From Paraburkholderia sabiae (lineage in GTDB: Bacteria; Pseudomonadota; Gammaproteobacteria; Burkholderiales; Burkholderiaceae), in NCBI RefSeq assembly GCF_030412785.1, contig NZ_CP125296.1:2232001-2296000 (forward strand): DNA of 64,000 nucleotides. Reading direction: 5' to 3'. Under the pieces are notes generated by a model. That model did no database searches. It saw nothing but the letters and a program-made list of their open reading frames with translations, and had not been told where the DNA came from. How positions within the stretch are numbered: the stretch's first letter is position 1; each line of letters starts with the position of its first letter. Of the stretch, positions 26,566-34,861 are shown in pieces. Made by a program: the position numbers and the translations under genes.

Positions 26566-27542
26566 TGCGGCACTCCCAGCAAACATCCTTCCGGTTGCGG
26601 CGCGCTCGGCGCGCGTCCGTCGGCATAGGCGAAACCCTTCGGCAATCCGGCGTCCTGCACATGTCCGTACAGTGCCTCATCCGGTAATGCCTCAATGAGA
26701 ATCGCGCGTGCCGCGACAAGAGCGTCGATGTCGATGCCCGTGTCATAGCCCATTGCTTCGAGCAGAAACGCCAGGTCTTCCGTCACGATGTTGCCGGTCG
26801 CGCCCGGCGCATACGGGCAGCCGCCGAGGCCTGCCTGACTCGCGTCGATGGTCGTGACGCCCGCGTCCAGCGCGGCGACGACGTTCGCCAGGCCCTGACC
26901 ACGCGTGTTGTGAAAGTGCGCGCCGCCCGCCTTGCCGCCGAGTTCCGCCTGCAAGCGTCGAAAGAGTCGACGGACCTGCGTGGGATTCGCATAGCCGCTG
27001 GTGTCGGACAGGCCCACTTCATCGACGCCGCATTCGGCCATCGCGTGACACATGCGCATCGTCTGATCGTCGCTGACCGTGCCGGCGATCGTGCAACCGA
27101 ACGCGACCGACACGCCCGCTTCGATCTGCACGCCAGGGAACTGCGCGTCGCGCAACGCGACGATCTCGCGCACTTCCTGGATCATCTGGCTCGTCGTTTT
27201 GCGGATGTTCGCCATCGAGTGCTCGTCGGTGACCGACACCGGCAGCGTGACCTTGTGCACGCCCGCCTCGAACGCGCTCTGCGATCCGCGCAGATTCGGC
27301 GCAAGAACCGCAACGTGCAGACCGGGGATCGTCAGTGCATGCGCGACGACTTCGTGGATATCCGCCATTTGCGGCAACAACCGCGCGGGCACGAACGAAC
27401 CGACTTCGATTTCCTTCAGCCCTGCCGCAGCGAGCGCGGAAATCCAGCGCAGCTTTGTCGACGTCGGCATGACGCTTTTGATGCTTTGCAACCCATCGCG
27501 CGGGCCGACTTCGCTTACGAGAATCTTCGGCGTTGAGGACAT
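26562..27542 (-). CDS. HMG-CoA lyase-like aldolase
   Basis: This 326-residue TIM-barrel aldolase of the DRE/HMGL family has the start motif SEVGPRDGLQ (catalytic Arg-Asp), metal-binding HFHNTRGQGLAN, and the HMGL active-site Cys loop GGCPYAPGATGN. It should cleave a 3-hydroxy-3-methylacyl-CoA to acetyl-CoA plus an oxo-acid or similar. The ATG at 27542 has GGAG nine bases upstream. It is first in the operon with the CoA-transferase, permease and amidohydrolase, and divergent from the IclR regulator. Substrates other than HMG-CoA (for example citramalyl- or methyl-branched CoA esters) are possible. Confidence 0.9.
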   Translation of the reverse strand: MSSTPKILVSEVGPRDGLQSIKSVMPTSTKLRWISALAAAGLKEIEVGSFVPARLLPQMADIHEVVAHALTIPGLHVAVLAPNLRGSQSAFEAGVHKVTLPVSVTDEHSMANIRKTTSQMIQEVREIVALRDAQFPGVQIEAGVSVAFGCTIAGTVSDDQTMRMCHAMAECGVDEVGLSDTSGYANPTQVRRLFRRLQAELGGKAGGAHFHNTRGQGLANVVAALDAGVTTIDASQAGLGGCPYAPGATGNIVTEDLAFLLEAMGYDTGIDIDALVAARAILIEALPDEALYGHVQDAGLPKGFAYADGRAPSAPQPEGCLLGVPQ

Positions 27543-27574
27543 TTCATGTGACTCCAAGGTTTTGGCTGCTCGGC

Positions 27575-27695
27575 GTTCTGTTAGAAAGAATATCGTTCTG
27601 GCTGACGGAACTATAGGCGCGATATGGCAGCGTTTTAAGGTGGGTATACCCGAGTTTTTGCAGATTTTTAGAACTTGTGTTCTGCGGAACAGAAC
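27575..27695. promoter_or_regulatory. recurrent GTTC/GAAC dyads, probable IclR operators
   Basis: The 168-base region between the divergent lyase and IclR genes holds GTTCTG at 27575, a GTTC-N9-GAAC dyad at 27595-27611, and a TGTTC-TGCG-GAACA dyad at 27678-27691 that also reads GTTCTG-N5-CAGAAC (27679-27695). Repeated short dyads of one core sequence are typical of IclR-family operators. The last one overlaps the regulator's own leader, suggesting autoregulation. Confidence 0.5.
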
Positions 27696-27710
27696 GCTAA
27701 AGTGAGCCGC

Positions 27711-28535
27711 ATGGAAAATTCAGGAAGGAAAACGGACGTGTCCTCTGAGATGCAGGAAGCGGGGGCTTCGGAGTCTTCAGCCGCTAGCGAGGCGTCGAGC
27801 GGCGTCGCGGTGCTGGATCGCGCGTTCGCGATCCTCAATGCGTTCGGACCGGGCGACAGCCGCCTGTCGCTCGCGGAGCTTTCGCGCCGGACCGATCTGT
27901 ACAAGAGCACGATCTTGCGTCTGCTGGGTGCGTTGGAGCATGGCGGATTCATCCGCAAGCTGAACGACGGGCAATACGCAATCGGGCCTCAACCGTTGCG
28001 TCTCGCCGCGCTCTATCAGCGTTCGTTCGATGTCGGACCGGTCATCGAGCCGATCCTTCAGCAACTGAGCCGCGATCTTGGCGAAACCGCTTCGCTTTAC
28101 GTGCGGCAAGGAGACCAGCGGCTCGTCCTGTTCCGCGTCGAACCTGCGCGTGCCGTGCGCGTTTCCATTCATGTGGGCGAAGCGTTTCCGATCGACAAAG
28201 GCGCTTCCGGCAAAGTGCTGCTGGCCTTCACCGATACGGATGACGCACGCTGGGATACCGTGCGCGCACAGCTGTGGGCGGTCTCGCACGGGGAGCGCGA
28301 TCCTGAAACCGCGTCCGTTTCGGTGCCGGTATTCGGGGCAACGGGGGAACTGGTCGGTGCGTTGGCGTTGTCGGGACCGAAAGCGCGATTCGACATGGCA
28401 TCGACGTTCACTACGGCGTTGACCGCGCTACTCGCAGCGGCGAAGCGCGCGACGTTGACGTTAGGCGGTCAGGGGACGCGCTTCGATGCGAGTATTGAGG
28501 CGATGAATCGGGATGGGTTTCGGGTGGGTGAATAG
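27711..28535 (+). CDS. IclR family transcriptional regulator
   Basis: This 274-residue regulator has an N-terminal Ser/Glu-rich tail of about 25 residues. A winged helix follows (VAVLDRAFAILNAFGPGDSR, then SLAELSRRTDLYKSTILRLL), then the IclR effector domain with SLYVRQGDQRLVLFRVEP and PIDKGASGKVLLAF. The ATG at 27711 was chosen; a TTG at 27675 and a GTG at 27702 are in frame, but the first lies inside the operator dyads. It is divergent from the lyase/CoA-transferase operon and is the likely controller of it. Confidence 0.9.
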   Translation: MENSGRKTDVSSEMQEAGASESSAASEASSGVAVLDRAFAILNAFGPGDSRLSLAELSRRTDLYKSTILRLLGALEHGGFIRKLNDGQYAIGPQPLRLAALYQRSFDVGPVIEPILQQLSRDLGETASLYVRQGDQRLVLFRVEPARAVRVSIHVGEAFPIDKGASGKVLLAFTDTDDARWDTVRAQLWAVSHGERDPETASVSVPVFGATGELVGALALSGPKARFDMASTFTTALTALLAAAKRATLTLGGQGTRFDASIEAMNRDGFRVGE

Positions 28536-28622
28536 GCTTGCTTCGAGTTATCACTGGCGCGATAACGCGTTGGTGGTTTTGATAATCTTCTTAGGCAAAC
28601 TAAGGTTTTAGGGAAATGTGAA

Positions 28623-28662
28623 ACTCCGGGCCAAAGCGCTTTGCGCTCGTTGTGCCCGGAGT
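28623..28662 (-). terminator. stem-loop downstream of the small secreted protein gene
   Basis: Arms ACTCCGGGC and GCCCGGAGT enclose a nested AGCGC/GCGCT stem. It lies 16 bases after the stop of the minus-strand gene at 28678 and is followed on that strand by a T-containing stretch. It could also serve the convergent IclR gene. Confidence 0.6.
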
Positions 28663-28677
28663 AGGTTCTAGCAGTTG

Positions 28678-28971
28678 CTACTTGACCGGCGACGCTGTGC
28701 TCGGAGTCGCCAATGTGTTATTGACGCCATAGGCGCTGGTACCAGGCGTCGAACTACTGCTCGTACTCTTCTGCGTACTTGAATTCGACGACCCCGCGCC
28801 CGTGCCACTATCCGAGTTCGTAGCGCCAGGTGTGCCGTAGCCGCTCGTTGCATGCGCGGCCGGCGATACCGTGCTCGGCGTCGCAAGCGTATTGTTGCTC
28901 TGTGCATAAGCACCGCTCGACAGTGCGAGTGCGGCGACAGCCGCGATCAATGTGCCCCTTGCTTTATCCAC
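28678..28971 (-). CDS. small secreted Ser/Thr/Gly-rich protein with terminal repeat, unknown function
   Basis: This 97-residue protein starts at GTG with a perfect GGAGGAG six bases upstream; an in-frame ATG at 28986 overlaps that site and is unlikely. A short signal peptide (VDKARGTLIAAVAALALSSG, then AYAQ) is followed by about 70 low-complexity residues rich in Ser, Thr, Gly and Ala. The segment NNTLATPST(V/A)SP occurs once right after the signal peptide and once at the C-terminus, separated by a Ser-rich spacer. No Cys or known domain is present. It is probably periplasmic or extracellular and intrinsically disordered. Confidence 0.75.
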   Translation of the reverse strand: MDKARGTLIAAVAALALSSGAYAQSNNTLATPSTVSPAAHATSGYGTPGATNSDSGTGAGSSNSSTQKSTSSSSTPGTSAYGVNNTLATPSTASPVK

Positions 28972-29124
28972 GATTCGCTCCTCCATTATTTGACTGGATT
29001 TCGGACGCAAGCGGTCTACACGCAAAGCGCGGTCGGCCTCTTGCAGTTCACGATAAGTCTAGGAAAGCTGTCATTGATAATTAAGTGCATTGTTCGCAAG
29101 GAATAATTGCTATTCCCGCAGTTA

Positions 29125-29958
29125 TCAGGAAAACGCAGCCTGATAAACCTTCGGCGTCACCCCCGTCTGCTGCTTGAACACACGCGTGAAATGCGATTGA
29201 TCGGCAAAGCCAGTTCTCGCACCGACTTCCGCAATCGGTCGGCCGGTTCGCAGCATGGGCATCGCGTGACGCACGCGTTCCTGCTGCTGATAAGCATGCG
29301 GGCTCATCCCTGCTTCTCGCTCGAATGCACGCAGCAGTACAAAAGGCGTCACGCCGAACTCACTCGCGAGCGTCGATAGCGTTACGCGTTCAAGGAAATC
29401 CTCACATAGACGGCTTTTGACCGCGCGCACCAGAGCGGGCTCCCTGCGCACCACAGGCAAATCGCCGGCGCGTGCAGCGTGCCGCGCACGCAGTCCGACG
29501 ACAGCACACGCGAGCGCTTCACTGCGCTTGAACGGATCGTCGTCGACTTCGGAGCACCAGTTCACGCCGTAGAGATAGCGCGACAGTTCCGGGTCGACGA
29601 TAAACGGGCTCGCCACTTCGAAGCGTTCGCGCCGGGGAACGCCAAGCCGCTCGCAATACGCAGCAAGTGCTGCAGGCTGCACATGTTCGACGCGCATCTT
29701 CCAGTGACCATCGCCAGCGGCAACGCCAGAGTGCACCACGTCTGCATCGATGACGATCACATCGCCTCGACGGCACAAGCGGCGTTCTTGCCGGACCTCG
29801 ACTGCAAGTGTTCCGCCCGTGATGACCGCGAGGCAATGCGTGTCATGCGTGTGCGGCGGATACCGGTGCGCGACGAACTGGCCTTTCAGCATGACGGCAT
29901 CCATCACGTCGGGCGCGCGCCAAAGCTTGACGGAGGGTGTCGGCGATGTGGCTTTCAT
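29125..29958 (-). CDS. AraC family transcriptional regulator (cupin sensor)
   Basis: This 277-residue protein has an N-terminal cupin domain (PPHTHDTHCLAVITGGTLAV and GDVIVIDADVVHSG) and a C-terminal AraC helix-turn-helix pair (LSTLASEFGVTPFVLLRAFE, then PIAEVGARTGFADQSHFTRV and FKQQTGVTPKVYQ). Its ATG overlaps the stop of the quinone reductase gene (ATGA). It is the last gene of a four-gene overlapping operon and probably controls it. Confidence 0.92.
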   Translation of the reverse strand: MKATSPTPSVKLWRAPDVMDAVMLKGQFVAHRYPPHTHDTHCLAVITGGTLAVEVRQERRLCRRGDVIVIDADVVHSGVAAGDGHWKMRVEHVQPAALAAYCERLGVPRRERFEVASPFIVDPELSRYLYGVNWCSEVDDDPFKRSEALACAVVGLRARHAARAGDLPVVRREPALVRAVKSRLCEDFLERVTLSTLASEFGVTPFVLLRAFEREAGMSPHAYQQQERVRHAMPMLRTGRPIAEVGARTGFADQSHFTRVFKQQTGVTPKVYQAAFS

Positions 29959-30677
29959 CTTGATGCGACCTGAGTGCGCGGACGAAAAACATCATCATAA
30001 TCCTCGAGACCCGGCATGGTCAGCGACGGCTGCGCGTCGAGCGTTTCGACGAAATCGCGCCAATGCGCAAGCGTATCCGCTCGCTCTGAAGGCGAACAGT
30101 ACGGAACATGCCACGCGAAGAACGGATCGAGCACTTCATAGCCGACATACCCGAGCGTCCCCTGCAACAGATGACGCAACATGCCGCCTGCGAGTTCGCC
30201 ATGAATCGCGTGCGCGCCGAACATGTGTTCCCGTCCACCGAGCGTCACGCCGATCACGGCCCGCTTGCCGGCCATGCCACCGCGTCCGTAGATCCGCTTG
30301 CCGCCATACAGTGCGCCCGACAGAAAGCAGCGGTCTATCCACCCTTTGATGAGCGCGGGCACCGAGAACCAGTAGAGCGGAAACACCAGCATCAGGATGT
30401 CGCTGGACATCAACGCATCGACTTCACGCTGAATGTCGGGCGCAACGGCGTTGTGCTCGAGCGCATGACGCTGCTCAAGTGCATACACGAGATAGTCGCG
30501 ATCGGCGCGCTCGACGAAATCGCTTGCGCGGACGACGGGATCGAAGTCGAGCGCATACAGGTCCGAAAAGCTCACGTCGTCGCCGCGCAATGCAAGCAGC
30601 CGACGCGCTTCATGAGCCATTGCCGTGCAGAAGGAACGAGGCTCGGGATGAGCATGGACGATGTGAACTTTACGCAT
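29955..30677 (-). CDS. NAD(P)H-quinone oxidoreductase/flavodoxin-like (NQO1 family)
   Basis: This 240-residue flavodoxin-fold protein of the Flavodoxin_2 group has the N-terminal phosphate loop region VHIVHAHPEPRSFCTAMA, FMN/FAD-contact motif LVFPLYWFSVPALIKGWIDR, and GKRAVIGVTLGGREHMFG. Family members reduce quinones or similar compounds by two electrons using NAD(P)H. The ATG at 30677 overlaps the enoyl-CoA hydratase stop by eight bases. An in-frame ATG at 30716 would extend it into that gene without adding a motif. It lies in an operon with the enoyl-CoA hydratase, DUF2000 and AraC genes. Confidence 0.88.
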   Translation of the reverse strand: MRKVHIVHAHPEPRSFCTAMAHEARRLLALRGDDVSFSDLYALDFDPVVRASDFVERADRDYLVYALEQRHALEHNAVAPDIQREVDALMSSDILMLVFPLYWFSVPALIKGWIDRCFLSGALYGGKRIYGRGGMAGKRAVIGVTLGGREHMFGAHAIHGELAGGMLRHLLQGTLGYVGYEVLDPFFAWHVPYCSPSERADTLAHWRDFVETLDAQPSLTMPGLEDYDDVFRPRTQVASR

Positions 30678-31404
30678 GAGGAACCGATCTCCATGAAACG
30701 GCTGGAATGCACGCATTCAAATGAAAAAGCTCGCTCGCGATCGCTTCGTGCGCCGATCGCATGGCGCCCTCCCGCAACAGACGCCGTGTCGCTTGAAGCG
30801 CACTCGGCGGCTTCGCGGCGAGGCGCTTCGCGTAATCGCGAGCGGTTTCTTGAACCTTCCCGTCACACACCACGCTCGAAATGAAGCCACGTTGCAAGGC
30901 CTCCGCAGCCTCGACAGGGCGACCGCTCATCAACCAGTCACGCGCGACGAGATCGCCGACACGCCGTGCCAGCAACGCCGTCGCGCCCGCTTCAGGGACG
31001 ATGCCGAGGTCGGCGAATGGAAAGCGGAACGTCGCGCTCTCGCCGACAACCACGTAGTCCGCGTGCAGCAGCATCGTCGCGCCGAAGCCCACCGCTGCGC
31101 CGTTGACGGCGGCGACGAGTGGCACGTGTTGATCGGCAAACGCGTTGATACAGCGCGCAACCGCACCGTCGGCAGCCTGCGGCCAGAGCGCGCCGAATTC
31201 GGCTGTGTCGTGGCCCGAGCAGAAGCAATCGTCGGTGCCATGCAGCAGCACACAATGGACGCGTACGTCGCTCTGCGCGAGCTGCAGCGCATTCGCCAGC
31301 GCATCGAACATCGTGCCGTTGAGCGCATTGCGCTTCGCCGGGCGATCAATGCCGATCGACCACACCTGCCCGTCGAGTTCGGCTGAAATGTTGGCGGTCA
31401 TCAT
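30670..31404 (-). CDS. enoyl-CoA hydratase/isomerase family protein
   Basis: This 244-residue crotonase-fold protein begins SAELDGQVWSIGIDRPAKRN, then ALNGTMFDALANAL. Oxyanion-hole motifs are CFCSGHDTAEFG and AAVNGAAVGFGATMLLHADY. In the second acid/base segment FPFADLGIVPEAGATALLAR, the late Glu is present and the first catalytic Glu position is less clear, so hydratase and isomerase activities cannot be separated. It starts inside the stop of the DUF2000 gene (ATGATG) and its end overlaps the quinone reductase start, showing tight translational coupling. Confidence 0.9.
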   Translation of the reverse strand: MMTANISAELDGQVWSIGIDRPAKRNALNGTMFDALANALQLAQSDVRVHCVLLHGTDDCFCSGHDTAEFGALWPQAADGAVARCINAFADQHVPLVAAVNGAAVGFGATMLLHADYVVVGESATFRFPFADLGIVPEAGATALLARRVGDLVARDWLMSGRPVEAAEALQRGFISSVVCDGKVQETARDYAKRLAAKPPSALQATRRLLREGAMRSAHEAIASELFHLNACIPAVSWRSVPHA

Positions 31405-31853
31405 GCGAACAGCGAAAAGCCGCCGACCAGCTTATTGATCCTGTTCCTCGGTCCGACGAGACCGACTGCGAGGTACAGCAGCGAATCGCCGGGGAGCGCT
31501 TGAACGGCATCGAGAAACGCCGCGTAATCCGTCGTGGCCTGTCCTTGCACGGGAAAGTCCACCACATCGCAATGTGCCAACGATTTCCGGCGAAGCTCGC
31601 CCAACTGTTTCGCCGTCGCCTTGAGCACGGAAATGCCGACAGGAATGAGTCCGGGGTGTGCCGTACCGTCGCGCTCCCGCAGCGGCGCGCCCACAAGATG
31701 ACTGTGCCGCTGCCCCAGCGTGAACGCGACCACGGCTGCGGCATTCGACGCTTTGCCCGGCGACAATGCTTCGTCCACGACGATGACACAGCGCTCGGGC
31801 TTTTGCGGAGTCTCCGCTTCGGTTGAAGAACCTGCTTCCGTTTGCAATAACAA
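31401..31853 (-). CDS. DUF2000 family protein, TTG start
   Basis: This 150-residue protein matches the DUF2000 pattern as I know it: CVIVVDEALSPGKASNAAAV near the start, HLVGAPLRERDGTAHPGLIP, then ISVLKATAKQLGELRRKS, VVDFPVQGQATTDYAAF, and the C-terminal GPRNRINKLVGG. The frame stays open far upstream on the strand opposite the catalase gene, but the conserved part starts here. A TTG with AGGAG seven bases upstream fits as start; other TTG codons at 31859 and 31847 are alternatives. It is the first gene of a four-gene overlapping operon. The molecular function of DUF2000 is not known; a nucleotide- or peptidyl-tRNA-hydrolase-like fold has been suggested for the family. Confidence 0.8.
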   Translation of the reverse strand: MLLQTEAGSSTEAETPQKPERCVIVVDEALSPGKASNAAAVVAFTLGQRHSHLVGAPLRERDGTAHPGLIPVGISVLKATAKQLGELRRKSLAHCDVVDFPVQGQATTDYAAFLDAVQALPGDSLLYLAVGLVGPRNRINKLVGGFSLFA

Positions 31854-32081
31854 TTCCAATCTCCTGAGAAAAGCCCTGGAGACGATGCTAGGGAAGATCC
31901 GGCGGAAAGTATTGGACGATTTTGCAGCGGTTGTCATTGGCCATCCGATCGCCCCGAAGACCGTTTCCTGCGATTCATAAGTGTTTGTCCGAACCGTCAA
32001 TTCGAATTCGACTCCAAACCGCCTAGAGTGAATGCTGAGTTTGATCGGCGGCAGCCCACTCAATTCATCCGGAGCGTCTAC

Positions 32082-33041
32082 ATGAGACTCGCACCATCGG
32101 AAAACCCGGCACCCTCGGCAGCACCCGACGAAGACTATTCCGCGCTTGCCAGCGAGATCGTCGACATCTTCTACAAGATCTACGGCAACCATCCCGGCTT
32201 TCGCGTCAATCACGCGAAAGGGCTCGTCGCGCAAGGCCATTTCGTCGCCGCGCCCACAGCGGCGGCACTGAGCCGCGCCGCGCTTTTCGATGGCAGCACC
32301 ATTCCCTTCACCGTGCGGTTTTCGAACGACGGCGGCTTTCCGGCCATCCCGGACGGCGCGCCCGGCAACATCAAGGGCATGGCCGTCAAGTTCCATCTGC
32401 CCGGCGGACGCGAAGTCGACATCGTGATGCTGGCCGTCAAGACATTTCCGATGGCAACGGGAGAGGGTTTTCGCGATCTGCTGTGGGCGATCAGCGAGAG
32501 TCCCGAAGGCGCACCCAAACCGACCGCACTGGATGAATTCGCCGCCAGCCATCCGACCGTTTCCGCATCGTTCGATACGGCGGGTACGCCGGACAGCTTT
32601 GCGCACGAACAGTACTATGGCCTCAATGCCTTTATCTTCGTCGACGGGGACGGGCGCAGGCAGGCGGTGCGATACATCATGGCCCCGGAAGAAATCGTCT
32701 ATCTGAGTGCGGAAGAAGCCGCGCAGCAATCTCTCGATTTCCTTATCGACGACTTGCCGCAGCGCATCGCGAAGAAGCCGGTTTTATTCCATCTCACTGC
32801 GCAACTCGCCGAAGCCGGCGATCAGACCAAAGACCCAAGCGAGCCGTGGTCCCGCGATCATCGGGTGGTAGACCTGGGCGTGCTGACCGTGGACAAGGTT
32901 CTGGTCGACAGCCGGGAGGTGCAGAAAGATCTCCTCTTCCTGCCGACCAACCTCACTGATGGAATCGAGTTATCCGATGACAGGATGCCCCTCATCCGCA
33001 CTGCGGTTTACGGGGTCGCGTTTGCACGACGCACTCGCTGA
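32082..33041 (+). CDS. small catalase-related peroxidase (SrpA-type)
   Basis: This 319-residue protein is much shorter than classical catalase but keeps the distal-heme signature RVNHAKGLVAQGHF (catalytic His), the RFSNDGGFPAIPDG and NIKGMAVKFHLPGGR block equivalent to catalase RFST...RGFAVKFYT, and the Asn-bearing stretch downstream. It lacks the long C-terminal region of full catalases and probably acts as a heme peroxidase. No signal peptide is evident. GGAG lies seven bases before the ATG at 32082; a GTG at 32028 is in frame without support. It is divergent from the DUF2000 operon across 228 bases. Confidence 0.88.
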   Translation: MRLAPSENPAPSAAPDEDYSALASEIVDIFYKIYGNHPGFRVNHAKGLVAQGHFVAAPTAAALSRAALFDGSTIPFTVRFSNDGGFPAIPDGAPGNIKGMAVKFHLPGGREVDIVMLAVKTFPMATGEGFRDLLWAISESPEGAPKPTALDEFAASHPTVSASFDTAGTPDSFAHEQYYGLNAFIFVDGDGRRQAVRYIMAPEEIVYLSAEEAAQQSLDFLIDDLPQRIAKKPVLFHLTAQLAEAGDQTKDPSEPWSRDHRVVDLGVLTVDKVLVDSREVQKDLLFLPTNLTDGIELSDDRMPLIRTAVYGVAFARRTR

Positions 33042-33049
33042 TTACCCAC

Positions 33050-33091
33050 ATGGCGATGAACCGGCGTAGCGGTTGCATGCCGGTTCGCCAT
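33050..33091. terminator. stem-loop between convergent catalase and reductase genes
   Basis: ATGGCGA-TG-AACCGGC pairs with GCCGGTTCGCCAT, a 13-base stem with a two-base bulge and a loop of about 13 bases. It lies nine bases after the catalase stop and 17 before the stop of the convergent gene. Confidence 0.6.
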
Positions 33092-33108
33092 CGATATATC
33101 AAACTGAG

Positions 33109-34635
33109 TCAAACTGAATCGCTCTCCATCTCGACTTCCGCCCGCAGACTGTCGATGTCGCGATAGATCGACGCTACCGCGAGCACGCGTCCGTCGCGCA
33201 GATAGCGCAGCACACAGTCGCGCCCTTCGATACTGCCGTCCACCGAAATCGCGTCCCAACTCTCCGCATGCCCGACGTAGTTGATCGGCACATCGTAGTG
33301 CTGGCTCCAGAAAAAGGGCACGGCGTCGAACTTCTCTCGCCCGCCAATCATGTTCATCGCCGCTGTTTGCCCCTGACGCTGCGCGACCACCCAATGCTCC
33401 GCGCGAATCGCCGCGCCACTATGCGGATCGGGCCAGCGAGCGATATCGCCGGCAGCGAAAATGCCGGGCACGCTGGTTTGCAGGTACGCATCGACCGTCA
33501 CGCCCCGGTCGATCGCGAGTCCCGCCTGCTCGGCCAACGCCAGCCGTGGTCGAACGCCCGCGCCGACCACCACGAGATCCGCGTCCACCCTGCCGCCTGC
33601 TTTCAGCGACACGCCGTTCGCATCGATCGCACTGATCGTGTTCTCCAGATGAAAAACGACGCCATGTTCCTCGTGCAATTGCCGCACGAAATCACCCATC
33701 TCCGGACCTAGCACACGTTCCATCGGACGACGGTCCGGCGCCACGACATGGACTTCGAGTCCGCGCGTGCGCAATGACGCAGCCACTTCCAGGCCGATGA
33801 AGCTGGCCCCGACCACGACGACGCGCCGTGCATTCGCCGCGCCGGCGATGATCGCGCGACTGTCGGCCAGCGAGCGAAGCGTATGCACATGCGGCAGGTC
33901 CATGCCGGGAATCGGCAAGCGAACCGGTTCGGCGCCCGTCGCCAGCAGCAAGCGATCGTAGGGCACCTTGCTGCCATCCGACAGTTCCACTTCCTGCGTC
34001 GCAGTGTGAATGCGTACGACGCTGACCTTCAGCCGCAGATCGATGCGTTGATCTGCATAAAACGCGCTATCGCGCAGCGGCAGCCAGTCCTCCGGCGCAC
34101 TGCCCGCGAGATAGTCTTTGGAGAGATTCGGCCGGTCGACGGGCGCGGCGTCGTCGTCACTGAGCATCGTGAGATTGCCCGCGTAGCCGAGTTGCCGGAG
34201 ACGCTCGGCGGCAGCAAAACCGGCAGCCCCACCGCCCACGATGACGATCTTCTGCGGCGCTTGACCCGGTACTTCGATCGAACCCGAAGATGGCGCAAGC
34301 CTCTGCAGCACGAAGACCTTTCCGTCTCGAACCGCGGTGGACCAGCACCCGACAGGACTCAGCCCCGGCGCTCGCAGCGCCGCGCCTGTTCGCAGGCTGA
34401 AACACGCGTGATGCCACGGGCAACGTACCGTGTCGCCGACAATCAGCCCTTCGTCGAGCGGCCCGTGATAGTGCGTACAGGCGGCATCCACGGCGAGGAA
34501 TTCGTCACCGACGCGCGCAATCATCACCCTGTCGTCGCCGACATGACCCGCCTGCAGACCCGAGTCGCCGAACGATTCGATGGCAACGCCTTGCGTCAGA
34601 TCGGGACCGTTTTCGTTTGTTGCGTCGCTGCTCAT
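33109..34635 (-). CDS. Rieske-FAD fused ferredoxin/NAD(P)H reductase (AIFM3-like)
   Basis: This 508-residue protein has an N-terminal Rieske domain (about residues 15-115) with the ligand pairs CTHYH and CPWHHACF. An FAD-dependent pyridine-nucleotide-disulfide-type reductase follows, with FAD motif KIVIVGGGAAGFAAAERL, NAD motif RVVVVGASFIGLEVAASL and second FAD motif VPGIFAAGDIA, and a C-terminal reductase domain. The arrangement matches apoptosis-inducing-factor-3-like and oxygenase-reductase proteins that pass electrons from NAD(P)H. The ATG at 34635 has GAGG five bases upstream; ATGs at 34656 and 34665 are also in frame. No oxygenase partner is adjacent. Confidence 0.92.
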   Translation of the reverse strand: MSSDATNENGPDLTQGVAIESFGDSGLQAGHVGDDRVMIARVGDEFLAVDAACTHYHGPLDEGLIVGDTVRCPWHHACFSLRTGAALRAPGLSPVGCWSTAVRDGKVFVLQRLAPSSGSIEVPGQAPQKIVIVGGGAAGFAAAERLRQLGYAGNLTMLSDDDAAPVDRPNLSKDYLAGSAPEDWLPLRDSAFYADQRIDLRLKVSVVRIHTATQEVELSDGSKVPYDRLLLATGAEPVRLPIPGMDLPHVHTLRSLADSRAIIAGAANARRVVVVGASFIGLEVAASLRTRGLEVHVVAPDRRPMERVLGPEMGDFVRQLHEEHGVVFHLENTISAIDANGVSLKAGGRVDADLVVVGAGVRPRLALAEQAGLAIDRGVTVDAYLQTSVPGIFAAGDIARWPDPHSGAAIRAEHWVVAQRQGQTAAMNMIGGREKFDAVPFFWSQHYDVPINYVGHAESWDAISVDGSIEGRDCVLRYLRDGRVLAVASIYRDIDSLRAEVEMESDSV

Positions 34636-34861
34636 GTCGACCTCGCGCGTTTTCATGTGCGTCAAATTACCTTAGGCGAAAAGCGGCGCGAACGCACAGA
34701 AGGGTGCGACACAGGCTCTCCGGTTCAGACCAACGCACGGCTTCGACTTCGGGAGACGAGTCCTGACGCGAAAATCAGCGATTACAATGCTCGCTCGGCC
34801 AGAGCCGCAAAACTATTCAAAACAGGTTGTTCCCACTGGAACGACAAGGACGATCGAGACA

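Noticed and set aside
31854..32729. Upstream continuation of the DUF2000 frame opposite the catalase gene
   Set aside because: The translation is compositionally a shadow of the catalase gene; conserved DUF2000 sequence begins only downstream of 31853.
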